DNA from: an uncultured cyanobacterium
GTDB lineage: Bacteria; Cyanobacteriota; Cyanobacteriia; Cyanobacteriales; Nostocaceae
Reading direction: 5' to 3'
NCBI GenBank assembly: GCA_903848645.1
Contig: CAINGU010000086.1
Location: forward strand, 1 to 64,000
DNA: 64,000 nucleotides
The notes under the pieces: model-generated
Told to the model about the DNA's origin: nothing
The model's database searches: none
What the model saw: the letters and a program-made list of their open reading frames with translations, nothing else
Shown here: piece after piece, positions 46,611 to 55,585 of the stretch
Layout of the letters: each line of letters opens with the position of its first letter
How positions within the stretch are numbered: the stretch's first letter is position 1
Position numbers and translations under genes: made by a program

Positions 46611-47222
46611 TCACTTATTACCAAATATCTGATTAATGTCTTGTCCTGATCGCAGTAATTTATCGGCTGTATTGTGAACACCAAAATCTGCTGCCAGGTG
46701 CGCTCCTAATGTTCCATGAAAATACATCAGCAACATAATAATTACACCGACAACCAGATAAGAAATTTGCACTTCTCTCTCTTCATATTTGCCGATAACG
46801 TAACGTTGCCAACCTCTCCAAAAGGTCATACCCACAATGAGAGCCAGTAGTAATACACCACCCACACCGTGCCACATCATTGTGGGCATTGCCAGCATTC
46901 CCCACGGACTTTTGATATCTGCTGGTGGGGCTGCTAATAACATTTCATAAAAACCTGCACCAACTGTGAAAAATGTAATCACAGACGCAGCAAAAATGTT
47001 GTACCAACCTACATCAAATAATTGAGAACGTTCAACTTTAATTCCCAAAAAATTGAACAGCCATTTTTCCAAAGGGAAGAACACACCTAAAATATCAAAG
47101 ATAATGGCAATGATGAATAAACCTAATGTAAGGTGGACTAAATTAGGATGAATCGGAATGGCATAAGGTAAACCATTTGCACCCATTTGGTGACTAATTT
47201 GGTCTAATAATTCTGAATTCAT
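46611..47222 (-). CDS. DUF2231 membrane protein in the ARTO operon (second copy)
   Basis: The start MNSELLDQISHQMG overlaps the stop of the upstream gene (ATGA), so translation is coupled. The 203-residue protein has four helices and the DUF2231 motif IPIHPNLVHLTLGLF with two histidines in helix 1. Further histidines lie in PTMMWHGVGGVLLLAL and LMYFHGTLGAHL. Helix-embedded histidines of this kind could bind heme or quinone; that is inference. The pair with the previous gene and their place before subunit II suggest a role in the oxidase. Confidence 0.85.
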   Translation of the reverse strand: MNSELLDQISHQMGANGLPYAIPIHPNLVHLTLGLFIIAIIFDILGVFFPLEKWLFNFLGIKVERSQLFDVGWYNIFAASVITFFTVGAGFYEMLLAAPPADIKSPWGMLAMPTMMWHGVGGVLLLALIVGMTFWRGWQRYVIGKYEEREVQISYLVVGVIIMLLMYFHGTLGAHLAADFGVHNTADKLLRSGQDINQIFGNK

Positions 47223-47719
47223 GGCAAGATTCCATCCTTTACCGCTTCCACAACAGGTACGGTATGTAAGCCATACACCCATACCAGTTCATCACCAAGA
47301 TATACTTGAAAACCAACCAGAGCCGTTAATAAAACTGCCACAGCTATATAATGAAAAGGGAGTTTTTTCGGATCACGACTCCGCAAAACATAACGCCAAG
47401 CAGTAATAGCGGCAATAATACCTGAAAGTGACCAACCGATGAGAGTATGAATATTTAAAACTGATTTAGCGAGTTCGTAGGGTTTTGCTAAACCAGCCTC
47501 AAATTGACCAAAAATAATTGCCACAAAAATAGCTACCGTGGCAATACACATATTCCACCAACTCACCTCAAACAAAGTAGTTTTACCAGTTACATAACCA
47601 GCAAAATCACAAAAAACAGAAAATAGCACCATCGCAATTACAAAGTGAACCACGATAGGATGTAAAGGATCTGGATATGGTAAATTATGCTCATTCAATG
47701 AAGTGAAAAAATCCAGCAT
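47219..47719 (-). CDS. DUF2231 membrane protein in the ARTO operon (first copy)
   Basis: The 166-residue, four-helix protein has DPLHPIVVHFVIAMVLFSV (two histidines, DUF2231 motif) and a later histidine in LNIHTLIGWSLSGIIAA. It is the first gene of the operon DUF2231-DUF2231-ctaC-ctaD-ctaE. It resembles its neighbour in length and motif, so the two probably arose by duplication and may form a heterodimer. In heterocystous cyanobacteria similar genes precede the third oxidase (cox3) operon, as far as I recall. Confidence 0.85.
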   Translation of the reverse strand: MLDFFTSLNEHNLPYPDPLHPIVVHFVIAMVLFSVFCDFAGYVTGKTTLFEVSWWNMCIATVAIFVAIIFGQFEAGLAKPYELAKSVLNIHTLIGWSLSGIIAAITAWRYVLRSRDPKKLPFHYIAVAVLLTALVGFQVYLGDELVWVYGLHTVPVVEAVKDGILP

Positions 47720-48133
47720 TAAATTCTCCTAGACTGATTTACTACTCCTTAGCCAAACTTAAATAATTGCTAGATACTCACTCACTGATACCAAAAAATT
47801 ATTTGATAAATCTGGTGTGAGTTTGCTGCAATGTATAACCAAATAGCCAATTACTTTTGGTCAAGTTATTTCCTCATAGTGACAACAGTAATTATGGATG
47901 TAGCTAAACTAAATCACTGTTAGAGGTTGAATTTACTAGACGTAAATTTTTATGAATTGTCAAAAAAACTAAAAGCAGAACTTCTAGAATTAATAAGAGA
48001 GCCAAAAGCAGATTTTGATCTTGGCTCTCTTACAATATTTTTAAATCAAAACCAACTATTTTTATGTTTATTGATGTACAATAAAAAATTATCACTTTGT
48101 AATTTAAAAAACCGAAATATATAGTTTTTACAG

Positions 48134-48156
48134 TAGGGGCGCAGGGCCTGCGCCCA
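48134..48156 (+). repeat. Dispersed GC palindrome, copy 4 of 5
   Basis: Identical 23-bp copy, identified by TAGGGGCGCAGGGCCTGCG. Confidence 0.85.
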
Positions 48157-48196
48157 GTCAAGATTCAGAAACTCTAGAAAACTTTAGCTATTAGCC

Positions 48197-48212
48197 CGGA
48201 ACTTAAGTTCCG
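48197..48212. repeat. 16-bp perfect palindrome CGGAACTTAAGTTCCG
   Basis: Perfect symmetry, extended imperfectly by GCC and AGCGGG on the flanks. Confidence 0.6.
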
Positions 48213-48288
48213 AGCGGGTAAAGCAGCCAAAAGTAAATGTATTATCAACCCATATCTGCATTCATACCCCTAATCCCCAAATCCCTAA

Positions 48289-48954
48289 TTAACCTTGATA
48301 AGGATTATCGAGTCTATCAACAGAAACATTAACCGACAATGGTAAACGACCAGGATTTAAACGGGGTTCAGCCGCATAGCCTACAGGTACTAAAACAGCA
48401 ATACAGATATCTGGGTCATTCTCTGCCCCAATTATAGCTTTAACCTGTTCCTCCATCCAACCATTCATAAAGCAGGTGGATAAACCCAAGCTTTCCGCTG
48501 CTAATACTAAATTTGTAGCAGCTATCATGGCATCTTTAATGGCGTATTCCCGGCGCTTGTCTCCTAACTTTTCTTGAAATTGGGGAATTGCATTTCTAAA
48601 ATAATTCACAGTTCCCTCATTCCAAGCCCCAGTGGCTGCACCTTGTTCTAAAATCGGTGTGATATCTTTTTCTCCCGCAGCAGCGTCAGCAGCGAAAACA
48701 AAGGTAACAGGTGCTTGGATAATTTGCTTTTGATTCCAAGAAGCCGCACATAATGCTTCTTTTTGGGCTTCGTCTTGAACTAAAACGATTCTCCAAGATT
48801 GGACGTTAAAACTACTGGGTGCAGCTACGGTTAATTCTACCAGTTGTTTGAGTAGTTCTGGGGAGATGGGGTCTGGTTTGAAGGTTTTGATAGAACGACG
48901 TTGTACTATGGCGCTGGGTACGTCTAATGCTGGGATTTGGGTGTTTGAAGTCAC
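48289..48954 (-). CDS. Nitroreductase family protein
   Basis: The 221-residue protein has the flavin-binding start VQRRSIKTFKPDPIS, the FMN-site segment APSSFNVQSWRIVLVQD and LVLAAESLGLSTCFMNGW. Such enzymes are NAD(P)H-dependent FMN oxidoreductases of nitro compounds or quinones; the natural substrate is not known. The start codon is GTG. It stands alone. Confidence 0.9.
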   Translation of the reverse strand: MTSNTQIPALDVPSAIVQRRSIKTFKPDPISPELLKQLVELTVAAPSSFNVQSWRIVLVQDEAQKEALCAASWNQKQIIQAPVTFVFAADAAAGEKDITPILEQGAATGAWNEGTVNYFRNAIPQFQEKLGDKRREYAIKDAMIAATNLVLAAESLGLSTCFMNGWMEEQVKAIIGAENDPDICIAVLVPVGYAAEPRLNPGRLPLSVNVSVDRLDNPYQG

Positions 48955-49348
48955 GGTATTCTCCTCTGTTTTGTCCTACCCGCTTAGAGTAACGCTTTTT
49001 TGTACGCGGTTCAATTGACGGGTGAGAGGTTGTTATTCCTCAAGTAATACCAGTGGTTACTAATCATTTAAATATGTACATGACAGTTACTTGTGATTTG
49101 ATACGGTTAAAATAATTAATACTAATAGTTACTCTTACAAGAAAATGTTAATATCTAAAATATGCTATGTGTTGCGAACAAATAAAGCTTTATCTGAAGA
49201 GGGATTAGTCTTACCAATGTTCGCAAATATGAGCAGGAAAAAGTTAAACAGCAAACTGTCAATACTCAAGTAATGAGCTTGGATTTTTCACACTCACCCC
49301 CTCAGGCATTAGACAGAGATTTACCAGAGAAATTACCCATCTTTTTAA
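48955..49348. other. Intergenic region between nitroreductase and thioredoxin
   Basis: A 9-bp inverted repeat TTGCGAACA (49172) / TGTTCGCAA (49218) with a 37-nt spacer may be an operator. A 42-codon frame at 49145-49273 spans it and is not accepted. Confidence 0.4.
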
Positions 49349-49684
49349 CTATGCCTGGGCAGCAACATACTTATCTAAAGTAGCAACTAAAATAGTTTTA
49401 GGAACAGCACCAACAACAGTATTGATTTGTCGTCCCCCCTTAAACACCATCAAAGTAGGAATAGTGCGAATCCCGTAATGACTAGCAACAGTAGGATTTT
49501 GATCAGTATTCAGTTTCACCACCTTTAGCTGTCCCTCATATTCCGTAGCCACCTCTTCAACCACAGGAGACAGCATTTTACAAGGACCACACCAAGGGGC
49601 CCAAAAATCAACCAAAACAGGAGTTTCGCTTTCTAACACTTCTTGTTTAAATGTGGCTTCAGTGACATTGGTAATGGATGACAT
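49349..49684 (-). CDS. trxA: Thioredoxin
   Basis: The 111-residue protein has the redox-active [13 protein letters not shown] and the cis-proline motif [13 protein letters not shown]. It is a disulfide reductase of the m-type typical for cyanobacteria. It is divergent from the urease cluster, with 164 bp between. Confidence 0.96.
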   Translation of the reverse strand: MSSITNVTEATFKQEVLESETPVLVDFWAPWCGPCKMLSPVVEEVATEYEGQLKVVKLNTDQNPTVASHYGIRTIPTLMVFKGGRQINTVVGAVPKTILVATLDKYVAAQA

Positions 49685-49848
49685 AAATTGTCCGCCTAGA
49701 TTTAAATTAGTAATTCGATGATATCTAATAAATGAGTGAAGAAATATATTGCTAAGTTTAGTTTTGCTAAGTTTCCTATCTTGTATACTCCATAGATAAT
49801 TATTCTACTGCTTACCAAAAACTATTCCTAGACGTGAGTTAAAAAATT

Positions 49849-50688
49849 TTGATTGACAACCCTCAAACAGTACAAAATTGGCATGGCAAACTTAACTTAG
49901 TATATAGTAATCGCCAAGATTCCACTCAGTTAATTTACAATCACCATCAAGCCCCTTTTAAGGTACAACGCCCCTTTTACCCAGAAGGTAAGAAAATTTG
50001 TCATAGTGTGATTTTACACACAGCCGGCGGCGTTGTGGGAGGCGATCGCTTATCTTCCCAAATTCACCTCCAACCCAATTCCCAAGCCTTAATTACCACC
50101 GCAGCCGCGGGTAAAATATATCGCAGTAATGGCTTACCAGCAAGACAAACCATAGAAATACAAATTGATGCTAATGCTTGTTTAGAATATTTACCTCAAG
50201 AGACGATTTTATTTAATGGGGCAATTTATCGCCAAGATTTACGGGTAGAATTAGCTACGGGTGCGAGTTATTTAGGCTGGGAAATTACGCGATTTGGCCG
50301 CAGTGCTAGGGGTGAGAAATTTTTACAGGGAGAGATGCGATCGCACACGGAAATCTGGCAAAATGGTATACCGTTGTGGATTGATAGACAAATCGTCCCC
50401 GGTAGCGAAGAAGTATTTCACAGTCCCCACGGTTTAGCAGAAAAACCTGTTGTTGGTAGTTTTGTTTGCGTTGGTTTTCCCTTGTCTGAGGAAATCATCA
50501 ACCAAGCACGTTCTTTAATTATTCAAAACTCTGATGCTGGAGTAACTCGCTTACAACAGGGATTTTTGTGCCGATATCGTGGTAATTCTACATCTGAAGT
50601 CAGAAGTTGGTTTACAAATATTTGGCAAATATTACGAGTATCTTGTCTAAATCGTGGTAATTGTATTCCTAGAGTCTGGCAAATTTAA
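49849..50688 (+). CDS. ureD: Urease accessory protein UreD
   Basis: UreD (UreH) helps insert nickel into urease with UreF, UreG and UreE. The 279-residue protein starts with TTG in TTG-ATT-GAC, since an in-frame stop precedes it. Segments NWHGKLNLVYSNRQ, HTAGGVVGGDRLS, ITTAAAGKIYRS and WLDRQI-like WIDRQIVPGS are typical. ureA follows after 10 bp, so the cluster is ureDABC. Confidence 0.93.
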   Translation: MIDNPQTVQNWHGKLNLVYSNRQDSTQLIYNHHQAPFKVQRPFYPEGKKICHSVILHTAGGVVGGDRLSSQIHLQPNSQALITTAAAGKIYRSNGLPARQTIEIQIDANACLEYLPQETILFNGAIYRQDLRVELATGASYLGWEITRFGRSARGEKFLQGEMRSHTEIWQNGIPLWIDRQIVPGSEEVFHSPHGLAEKPVVGSFVCVGFPLSEEIINQARSLIIQNSDAGVTRLQQGFLCRYRGNSTSEVRSWFTNIWQILRVSCLNRGNCIPRVWQI

Positions 50689-50698
50689 AGGATAAAAA

Positions 50699-51001
50699 AT
50701 GCAACTTACACCCCAGGAAAAAGACAAGTTATTAATTTTTACCGCTGCTTTAGTCGCGGAAAGACGCAAAAATAGAGGTTTAAAATTGAATTATCCCGAA
50801 GCAATTGCTTTTATTTCTGCTGCGATTTTAGAAGGAGCAAGAGATGGTCAAACTGTAGCAGATTTGATGAGTTATGGAACAACTTTATTAACTCGTGATG
50901 ATGTCATGGAAGGGATTCCAGAAATGATTCATGATGTCCAAGTAGAAGCCACTTTTCCTGATGGCACAAAGTTGGTAACTGTACATAATCCAATTAGATA
51001 A
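50699..51001 (+). CDS. ureA: Urease subunit gamma
   Basis: The 100-residue protein begins [23 protein letters not shown] and contains [21 protein letters not shown] and the conserved [20 protein letters not shown]. It packs with UreB and UreC into the urease trimer that hydrolyses urea to ammonia and carbamate. Confidence 0.97.
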   Translation: MQLTPQEKDKLLIFTAALVAERRKNRGLKLNYPEAIAFISAAILEGARDGQTVADLMSYGTTLLTRDDVMEGIPEMIHDVQVEATFPDGTKLVTVHNPIR

Positions 51002-51023
51002 TTTTCACGCAAAGGAAAAACTT

Positions 51024-51329
51024 ATGATCCCCGGAGAAATTATCACCCTAATAGGTGAAATCGAATTAAATGCAAATCGTCCCACTACTAAATTAATAAT
51101 AGCAAATACAGGAGATAGACCAATTCAAATCGGTTCACATTTTCACTTTTACGAAGTTAATACCGCTTTAAACTTTGACAGAGAAAAAGCGCGAGGGATG
51201 CGATTAGATATCCCCGCAGGTACAGCAGTCAGATTTGAACCAGGAGACGAAAAAGAAATTACATTAATCCCCCTCGTCGGTAGCCGCAAAATTTACGGCT
51301 TCAACAACAAAATTAACGGAAAACTCTAA
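51024..51329 (+). CDS. ureB: Urease subunit beta
   Basis: The 101-residue protein starts [21 protein letters not shown] and contains the family segments [19 protein letters not shown] and [20 protein letters not shown]. The separate gamma, beta and alpha genes are the bacterial arrangement. Confidence 0.97.
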   Translation: MIPGEIITLIGEIELNANRPTTKLIIANTGDRPIQIGSHFHFYEVNTALNFDREKARGMRLDIPAGTAVRFEPGDEKEITLIPLVGSRKIYGFNNKINGKL

Positions 51330-51369
51330 AAAATATCAGCATCAATCTACTAAAAGAAAGGATAACATA

Positions 51370-53076
51370 ATGAGTTACAAAATGAACCGCCAAGCCTACG
51401 CCGAAACCTTCGGACCAACAGTAGGAGACAGAATTAGATTAGCCGATACCGAATTATTTATAGAAGTAGAAAGAGACTTCACAACCTACGGAGATGAGGT
51501 GAAATTTGGTGGTGGAAAAGTAATTAGAGATGGGATGGGACAATCCCCAATTTCTAATCATGATGGTGCAGTAGATTTAGTAATTACTAATGCTTTGATT
51601 CTCGATTGGTGGGGAATTGTCAAAGCAGATGTAGGCATCAAAAACGGCAAAATTTATAAAATTGGTAAAGCCGGAAATCCCTATATTCAAGACAATATAG
51701 ATATCATTATTGGTCCGGGAACGGAAGCTTTAGCAGGGGAGGGAATGATCCTCACTGCGGGGGGAATTGATACCCACATCCATTTTATCTGTCCCCAACA
51801 AATTGAAGTAGCTATTGCTTCCGGTATCACTACCATGATAGGTGGTGGTACAGGCCCAGCTACAGGGACAAATGCCACAACTTGCACCCCTGGTCCCTGG
51901 AATATTTACCGAATGTTGCAAGCTGCTGACGCTTTCCCTGTTAACTTAGGATTTTTAGGAAAAGGTAACACCAGTAAACCAGAAGGACTTATAGAACAAA
52001 TCGAAGCTGGGGTAATGGGGTTAAAACTTCATGAAGACTGGGGAACTACTCCCGCTACAATTGATACTTGTCTTACTGTTGCTGATGAATATGATGTACA
52101 AGTAGCAATTCACACTGACACATTGAACGAAGCCGGATTTGTCGAAGATACTATTGCAGCTTTTAAACATCGTGCTATTCACACCTACCACACAGAAGGC
52201 GCAGGAGGAGGACACGCACCCGACATTATTAAAGTTTGCGGACAAAGTAACGTTTTACCATCTTCCACTAATCCTACCCGTCCCTACACCGTCAATACCC
52301 TAGATGAACATTTAGATATGTTGATGGTATGTCATCACTTAGACTCTGCCATCCCTGAAGATGTATCTTTTGCTGAATCTCGTATTCGTAGAGAAACTAT
52401 CGCCGCTGAAGATATATTGCACGACTTAGGCGCGTTTAGTATGATTGCTTCCGATTCCCAAGCGATGGGACGGGTTGGTGAAGTAATAATTCGTACCTGG
52501 CAAACTGCACACAAAATGAAGGTACAGCGGGGAAGTCTTGCTGGTGATAGTAATGCCGACAATTTACGAGCTAAACGCTATGTTGCTAAATATACTATAA
52601 ATCCAGCAATCACCCATGGTATTTCTGAGTATGTGGGATCTGTGGAAGCGGGAAAAATCGCAGATTTGTGCTTGTGGAAACCTGCATTTTTTGGTGTTAA
52701 ACCGGAAATGGTAATTAAAGGAGGTATGATTGCTTGGTCACAAATGGGTGATGCTAATGCTAGTATTCCGACACCTCAACCTGTGTATATGCGCCCAATG
52801 TTTGGCAGTTTTGCTGGTGCGAGAAATGCGACATCATTAACTTTTGTTTCTCAAGCAGCTTTAGAAAAAGAAATTCCTCAGCAATTAGGGTTGAAAAAAT
52901 TAGCAGTTGCTGTTTCGGGAACTCGTCAAATCACTAAGCAGGATATGAAATTAAATGATGCTTTACCTCGTATTGAAGTAGATCCTGAAACCTATGAAGT
53001 TCGCGCAGATGGTGAATTATTAACTTGTGAACCAGCCACAGTTTTACCAATGGCACAAAGATACTTTTTGTTTTAG
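51370..53076 (+). CDS. ureC: Urease subunit alpha (catalytic)
   Basis: The 568-residue subunit carries the dinickel site. Visible are the metal-binding HIHFICP, the carbamylated Lys in [35 protein letters not shown] and the flap Cys/His in MVCHHLD. The C-terminal AQRYFLF is standard. The next gene downstream is an aldehyde dehydrogenase; ureE, ureF and ureG are not in this window and must lie elsewhere if the enzyme is active. Confidence 0.98.
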   Translation: MSYKMNRQAYAETFGPTVGDRIRLADTELFIEVERDFTTYGDEVKFGGGKVIRDGMGQSPISNHDGAVDLVITNALILDWWGIVKADVGIKNGKIYKIGKAGNPYIQDNIDIIIGPGTEALAGEGMILTAGGIDTHIHFICPQQIEVAIASGITTMIGGGTGPATGTNATTCTPGPWNIYRMLQAADAFPVNLGFLGKGNTSKPEGLIEQIEAGVMGLKLHEDWGTTPATIDTCLTVADEYDVQVAIHTDTLNEAGFVEDTIAAFKHRAIHTYHTEGAGGGHAPDIIKVCGQSNVLPSSTNPTRPYTVNTLDEHLDMLMVCHHLDSAIPEDVSFAESRIRRETIAAEDILHDLGAFSMIASDSQAMGRVGEVIIRTWQTAHKMKVQRGSLAGDSNADNLRAKRYVAKYTINPAITHGISEYVGSVEAGKIADLCLWKPAFFGVKPEMVIKGGMIAWSQMGDANASIPTPQPVYMRPMFGSFAGARNATSLTFVSQAALEKEIPQQLGLKKLAVAVSGTRQITKQDMKLNDALPRIEVDPETYEVRADGELLTCEPATVLPMAQRYFLF

Positions 53077-53146
53077 AATATGACTGAAAAATTTACTAAT
53101 AGTAACGATAAATATTTGCAAATTACATTTGTAGTGAAGAGTAATA

Positions 53147-54529
53147 ATGACTAATAAATTACCAAAATGCGCCGAAATTATTACTAAACAACGGCAGTTT
53201 TTCCAAACTGGTAAAACTAAAGATGTTGCTTTTCGGATTACCCAACTCAAAATCCTTAAACAATTAGTAATTGAGAATAAAGAAGCAATTATCCAGGCAT
53301 TAAAAGCAGATTTACATAAACCAGAATTTGAGACTTATGCTACAGAAATCGGTGTTACCAAAGAAATTGATTATGCCCTCAAACATATCAATAGTTGGAT
53401 AAAACCGAAAAAAGCAGCCGTTCCTTTAGACTTGTTTCCATACTCGGCTAAGATATATCCAGAACCGTTAGGAGTGGTTTTAATTATTAGTCCTTGGAAT
53501 TATCCCTTTCAATTAATTATTTCACCTTTAGTTGCTACAATCGCTGCGGGAAATTGTACCATAATTAAACCTTCAGAACTCGCACCTCATACTTCTGATT
53601 TAATCACAGAACTTATTCATAAATACTTTTCTCCAGAATACATTACAGTCATCCCTGGAGCAGTAGAAACCAGTCAACAATTACTAGCAGAAAAATTTGA
53701 CCACATCTTATTTACTGGTGGTACAGCCATTGGTAAAATTGTCATGGAAGCTGCTGCAAAACACCTGACTCCAGTTACTTTGGAATTAGGGGGAAAAAGT
53801 CCTTGTATCATTGATACAGTCATTAATCTAGAACATACTGTTAAACGGATTGCTTGGGGTAAATTTATTAACGCTGGACAAACTTGTATTGCCCCTGATT
53901 ATCTTTTAGTAGATAAAAAAATCAAACCAGATGTAGTCAACGCTTTGAAAAAATGTCTAAAAGAATTTTATGGTCAAAATCCCGCTACCAGTCCAGATTA
54001 TGCCCGAATTATTCATCAAAAGCATTTTGACAGATTAACTAATTTACTCAAATCTGGTGAAGTGATTATTGGTGGTGAAACTAAACCAGAAGAACTTTAT
54101 ATTGCTCCCACTGTGTTAGAAAATGTTTCTTTAGAAGATGCAGTTATGCAAGAAGAGATTTTTGGTCCAATTTTACCCATCATTGAATATACAGATATCA
54201 ATGAAGCTATTAACATAATTAACTCTAGACCAAAACCCCTAGCATTATATTTATTTTCCCAAAATGAAAACCTGCAAAAACGCATTTTACAGGAAACATC
54301 CTCTGGGGGAGTATGTATTAATGACACAGTAATGCAGGTTGCTGTTTCTTCCTTACCATTTGGGGGTGTGGGTGATAGTGGCATGGGTAGCTATCACGGT
54401 AAAGCTGGTTTTGACACCTTTTCCCATGAAAAAAGTGTCTTGCAAAACTCATTTCGTTTGGATATAAATTGGCGATATGCACCCTATCAGGGCAAATTAT
54501 CACTTCTGAAACGAATTATCGGTATTTAA
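53147..54529 (+). CDS. Aldehyde dehydrogenase (class 3-like, probably fatty aldehyde)
   Basis: The 460-residue product has the NAD-binding Rossmann region (IISPWNYPFQL, IKPSELAPHTS, FTGGTAIGKIV), the catalytic Glu in TLELGGKSP, the catalytic Cys in NAGQTCIAPDYLL, and EIFGPILPII. Class 3 ALDHs of cyanobacteria oxidise fatty aldehydes; this is inferred from the short N-terminus and overall pattern. It lies 70 bp after ureC. Confidence 0.9.
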   Translation: MTNKLPKCAEIITKQRQFFQTGKTKDVAFRITQLKILKQLVIENKEAIIQALKADLHKPEFETYATEIGVTKEIDYALKHINSWIKPKKAAVPLDLFPYSAKIYPEPLGVVLIISPWNYPFQLIISPLVATIAAGNCTIIKPSELAPHTSDLITELIHKYFSPEYITVIPGAVETSQQLLAEKFDHILFTGGTAIGKIVMEAAAKHLTPVTLELGGKSPCIIDTVINLEHTVKRIAWGKFINAGQTCIAPDYLLVDKKIKPDVVNALKKCLKEFYGQNPATSPDYARIIHQKHFDRLTNLLKSGEVIIGGETKPEELYIAPTVLENVSLEDAVMQEEIFGPILPIIEYTDINEAINIINSRPKPLALYLFSQNENLQKRILQETSSGGVCINDTVMQVAVSSLPFGGVGDSGMGSYHGKAGFDTFSHEKSVLQNSFRLDINWRYAPYQGKLSLLKRIIGI

Positions 54530-54540
54530 TATAAATTCAG

Positions 54541-54563
54541 TAGGGGCGCAGGGCCTGCGCCCA
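54541..54563 (+). repeat. Dispersed GC palindrome, copy 5 of 5
   Basis: Identical 23-bp copy, 12 bp after the aldehyde dehydrogenase stop codon and upstream of the end of rpmF. Confidence 0.85.
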
Positions 54564-54580
54564 GGAGTCTGAATTCTTTC

Positions 54581-54757
54581 TTAAGATTCTTCTGTTTCTG
54601 CTTCCTCAGCAGTTGGATAGACGAATTTAGAACGGCCACTCAAAATGGATTTACCGAGGGAGATAGCTTTTTGTGCTTCCACAGCAGCCTTATGTCTCCA
54701 GGTAGCGCGGCGTTTATCTCGTTTAGATTTTGATGTTTTCTTCTTAGGAACAGCCAT
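54581..54757 (-). CDS. rpmF: 50S ribosomal protein L32
   Basis: This 58-codon gene encodes [19 protein letters not shown]..., then [20 protein letters not shown] and [13 protein letters not shown]. The basic N-terminus with [13 protein letters not shown] is diagnostic for bacterial L32. It has no cysteine zinc ribbon (C- type), as in other cyanobacteria. It is the only small ribosomal gene here and lies alone. Confidence 0.95.
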   Translation of the reverse strand: MAVPKKKTSKSKRDKRRATWRHKAAVEAQKAISLGKSILSGRSKFVYPTAEEAETEES

Positions 54758-54844
54758 GACAGCAGTATATCGTGATTATTGACAACCTTCCTATTCTAAG
54801 CGATCAATTGACATCAGGCACTAGAAAAAGAACTGTTATCCTAA

Positions 54845-55438
54845 TTATGGCTTTTGTGGCTGAACATTAGAGGATGGATTATTGGGTTTTTCTGCTGGTT
54901 TGGCGTTATTAGGGGCTGGATTATTGGGTTTTTCTGCTGGTTTGGCGTTATTAGGGGCTGGAGTTGTAGCTGCTGGTTGATTAGTTGTGATTTGTTTATC
55001 AAATAACAGTAAAAAGCGTGCTGTTTGGAAGTAAGTCACCCAACGTTGGGGATCTGGAAGTTGTTGCCATTGAGGGCGAGTGACTTCTAATGATAAAATT
55101 GGTGCGATTGCTCCCTGATTTTGTAGTGAAATCATAACAGATACTTCTGTTACCAAAATATCTTGATCAAAGCTCCGTTGAGTTGTTGCCCTTGCGGCTG
55201 CTTCCGCCCTTCGCAGTACATTTTCGTAGCTTTCCTCTTCTAAACGATCTATCTGCAAATCTACTCTAGCAGTATTAGCTTGAACAATTTGTGGAGCGAT
55301 CGCTTCCGTAGTTAACCATAAAGGAATTGCTAGTAATAGCCAAACTCCACTATGAATGATCCGGATTTTTTTGCCCATTTGGCCAATAATTGAAAAGGGG
55401 ATCACCGAAAATGGTTGTTTTGTATAGAACCTGAACAT
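54845..55438 (-). CDS. Secreted hypothetical protein with proline/asparagine tandem repeat
   Basis: AGGAG precedes the ATG at 55438, which supports this start. The 197-residue product has one N-terminal hydrophobic segment (GVWLLLAIPLWLTTEAI) acting as signal or anchor, then a conserved domain (VDLQIDRLEEESYENVLRRAE, LVTEVSVMISLQNQGAIAP, QWQQLPDPQRWVTYFQTARF). The last 45 residues repeat A-P-N-N-A-K-P-A-E-K-P-N-N-P. The repeat is identical at the DNA level (about 45 bp units), so its number may vary. Function unknown. Confidence 0.7.
   Translation of the reverse strand: MFRFYTKQPFSVIPFSIIGQMGKKIRIIHSGVWLLLAIPLWLTTEAIAPQIVQANTARVDLQIDRLEEESYENVLRRAEAAARATTQRSFDQDILVTEVSVMISLQNQGAIAPILSLEVTRPQWQQLPDPQRWVTYFQTARFLLLFDKQITTNQPAATTPAPNNAKPAEKPNNPAPNNAKPAEKPNNPSSNVQPQKP
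54870..54963 (-). repeat. 45-bp coding tandem repeat (APNNAKPAEKPNN)
   Basis: Two almost identical units encode the proline- and asparagine-rich tail of the secreted protein. Confidence 0.75.
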
Positions 55439-55585
55439 AAACTTGTAGCTCCTAAATGATCGATCATGGAAATCGAGTGCAAGTATTTTACGATTATTTA
55501 TGTTGTATAAACTACAACAAATGTAAAAAATAGGTGAAATTTACCTAAATTATCAAATATAAGTTAGCTTTGTGGTTTTAACCCC

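Larger units (their letters stand above)
47720..48288. other. Intergenic region with repeats only
   Basis: It holds two dispersed palindromes (48134 and 48197) and the presumed promoter of the oxidase operon. A TTG-initiated 65-codon frame at 47927-48124 is not convincing. Confidence 0.5.

Noticed and set aside
47927-48124. TTG-initiated 65-codon frame
   Set aside because: No ribosome binding site and no family similarity recognised; the C-terminal part is low-complexity AT-rich sequence. It could be a decayed gene, but I cannot support it.
49145-49273. 42-codon frame between nitroreductase and trxA
   Set aside because: Short, no similarity recognised, covers an inverted repeat more likely to be regulatory.
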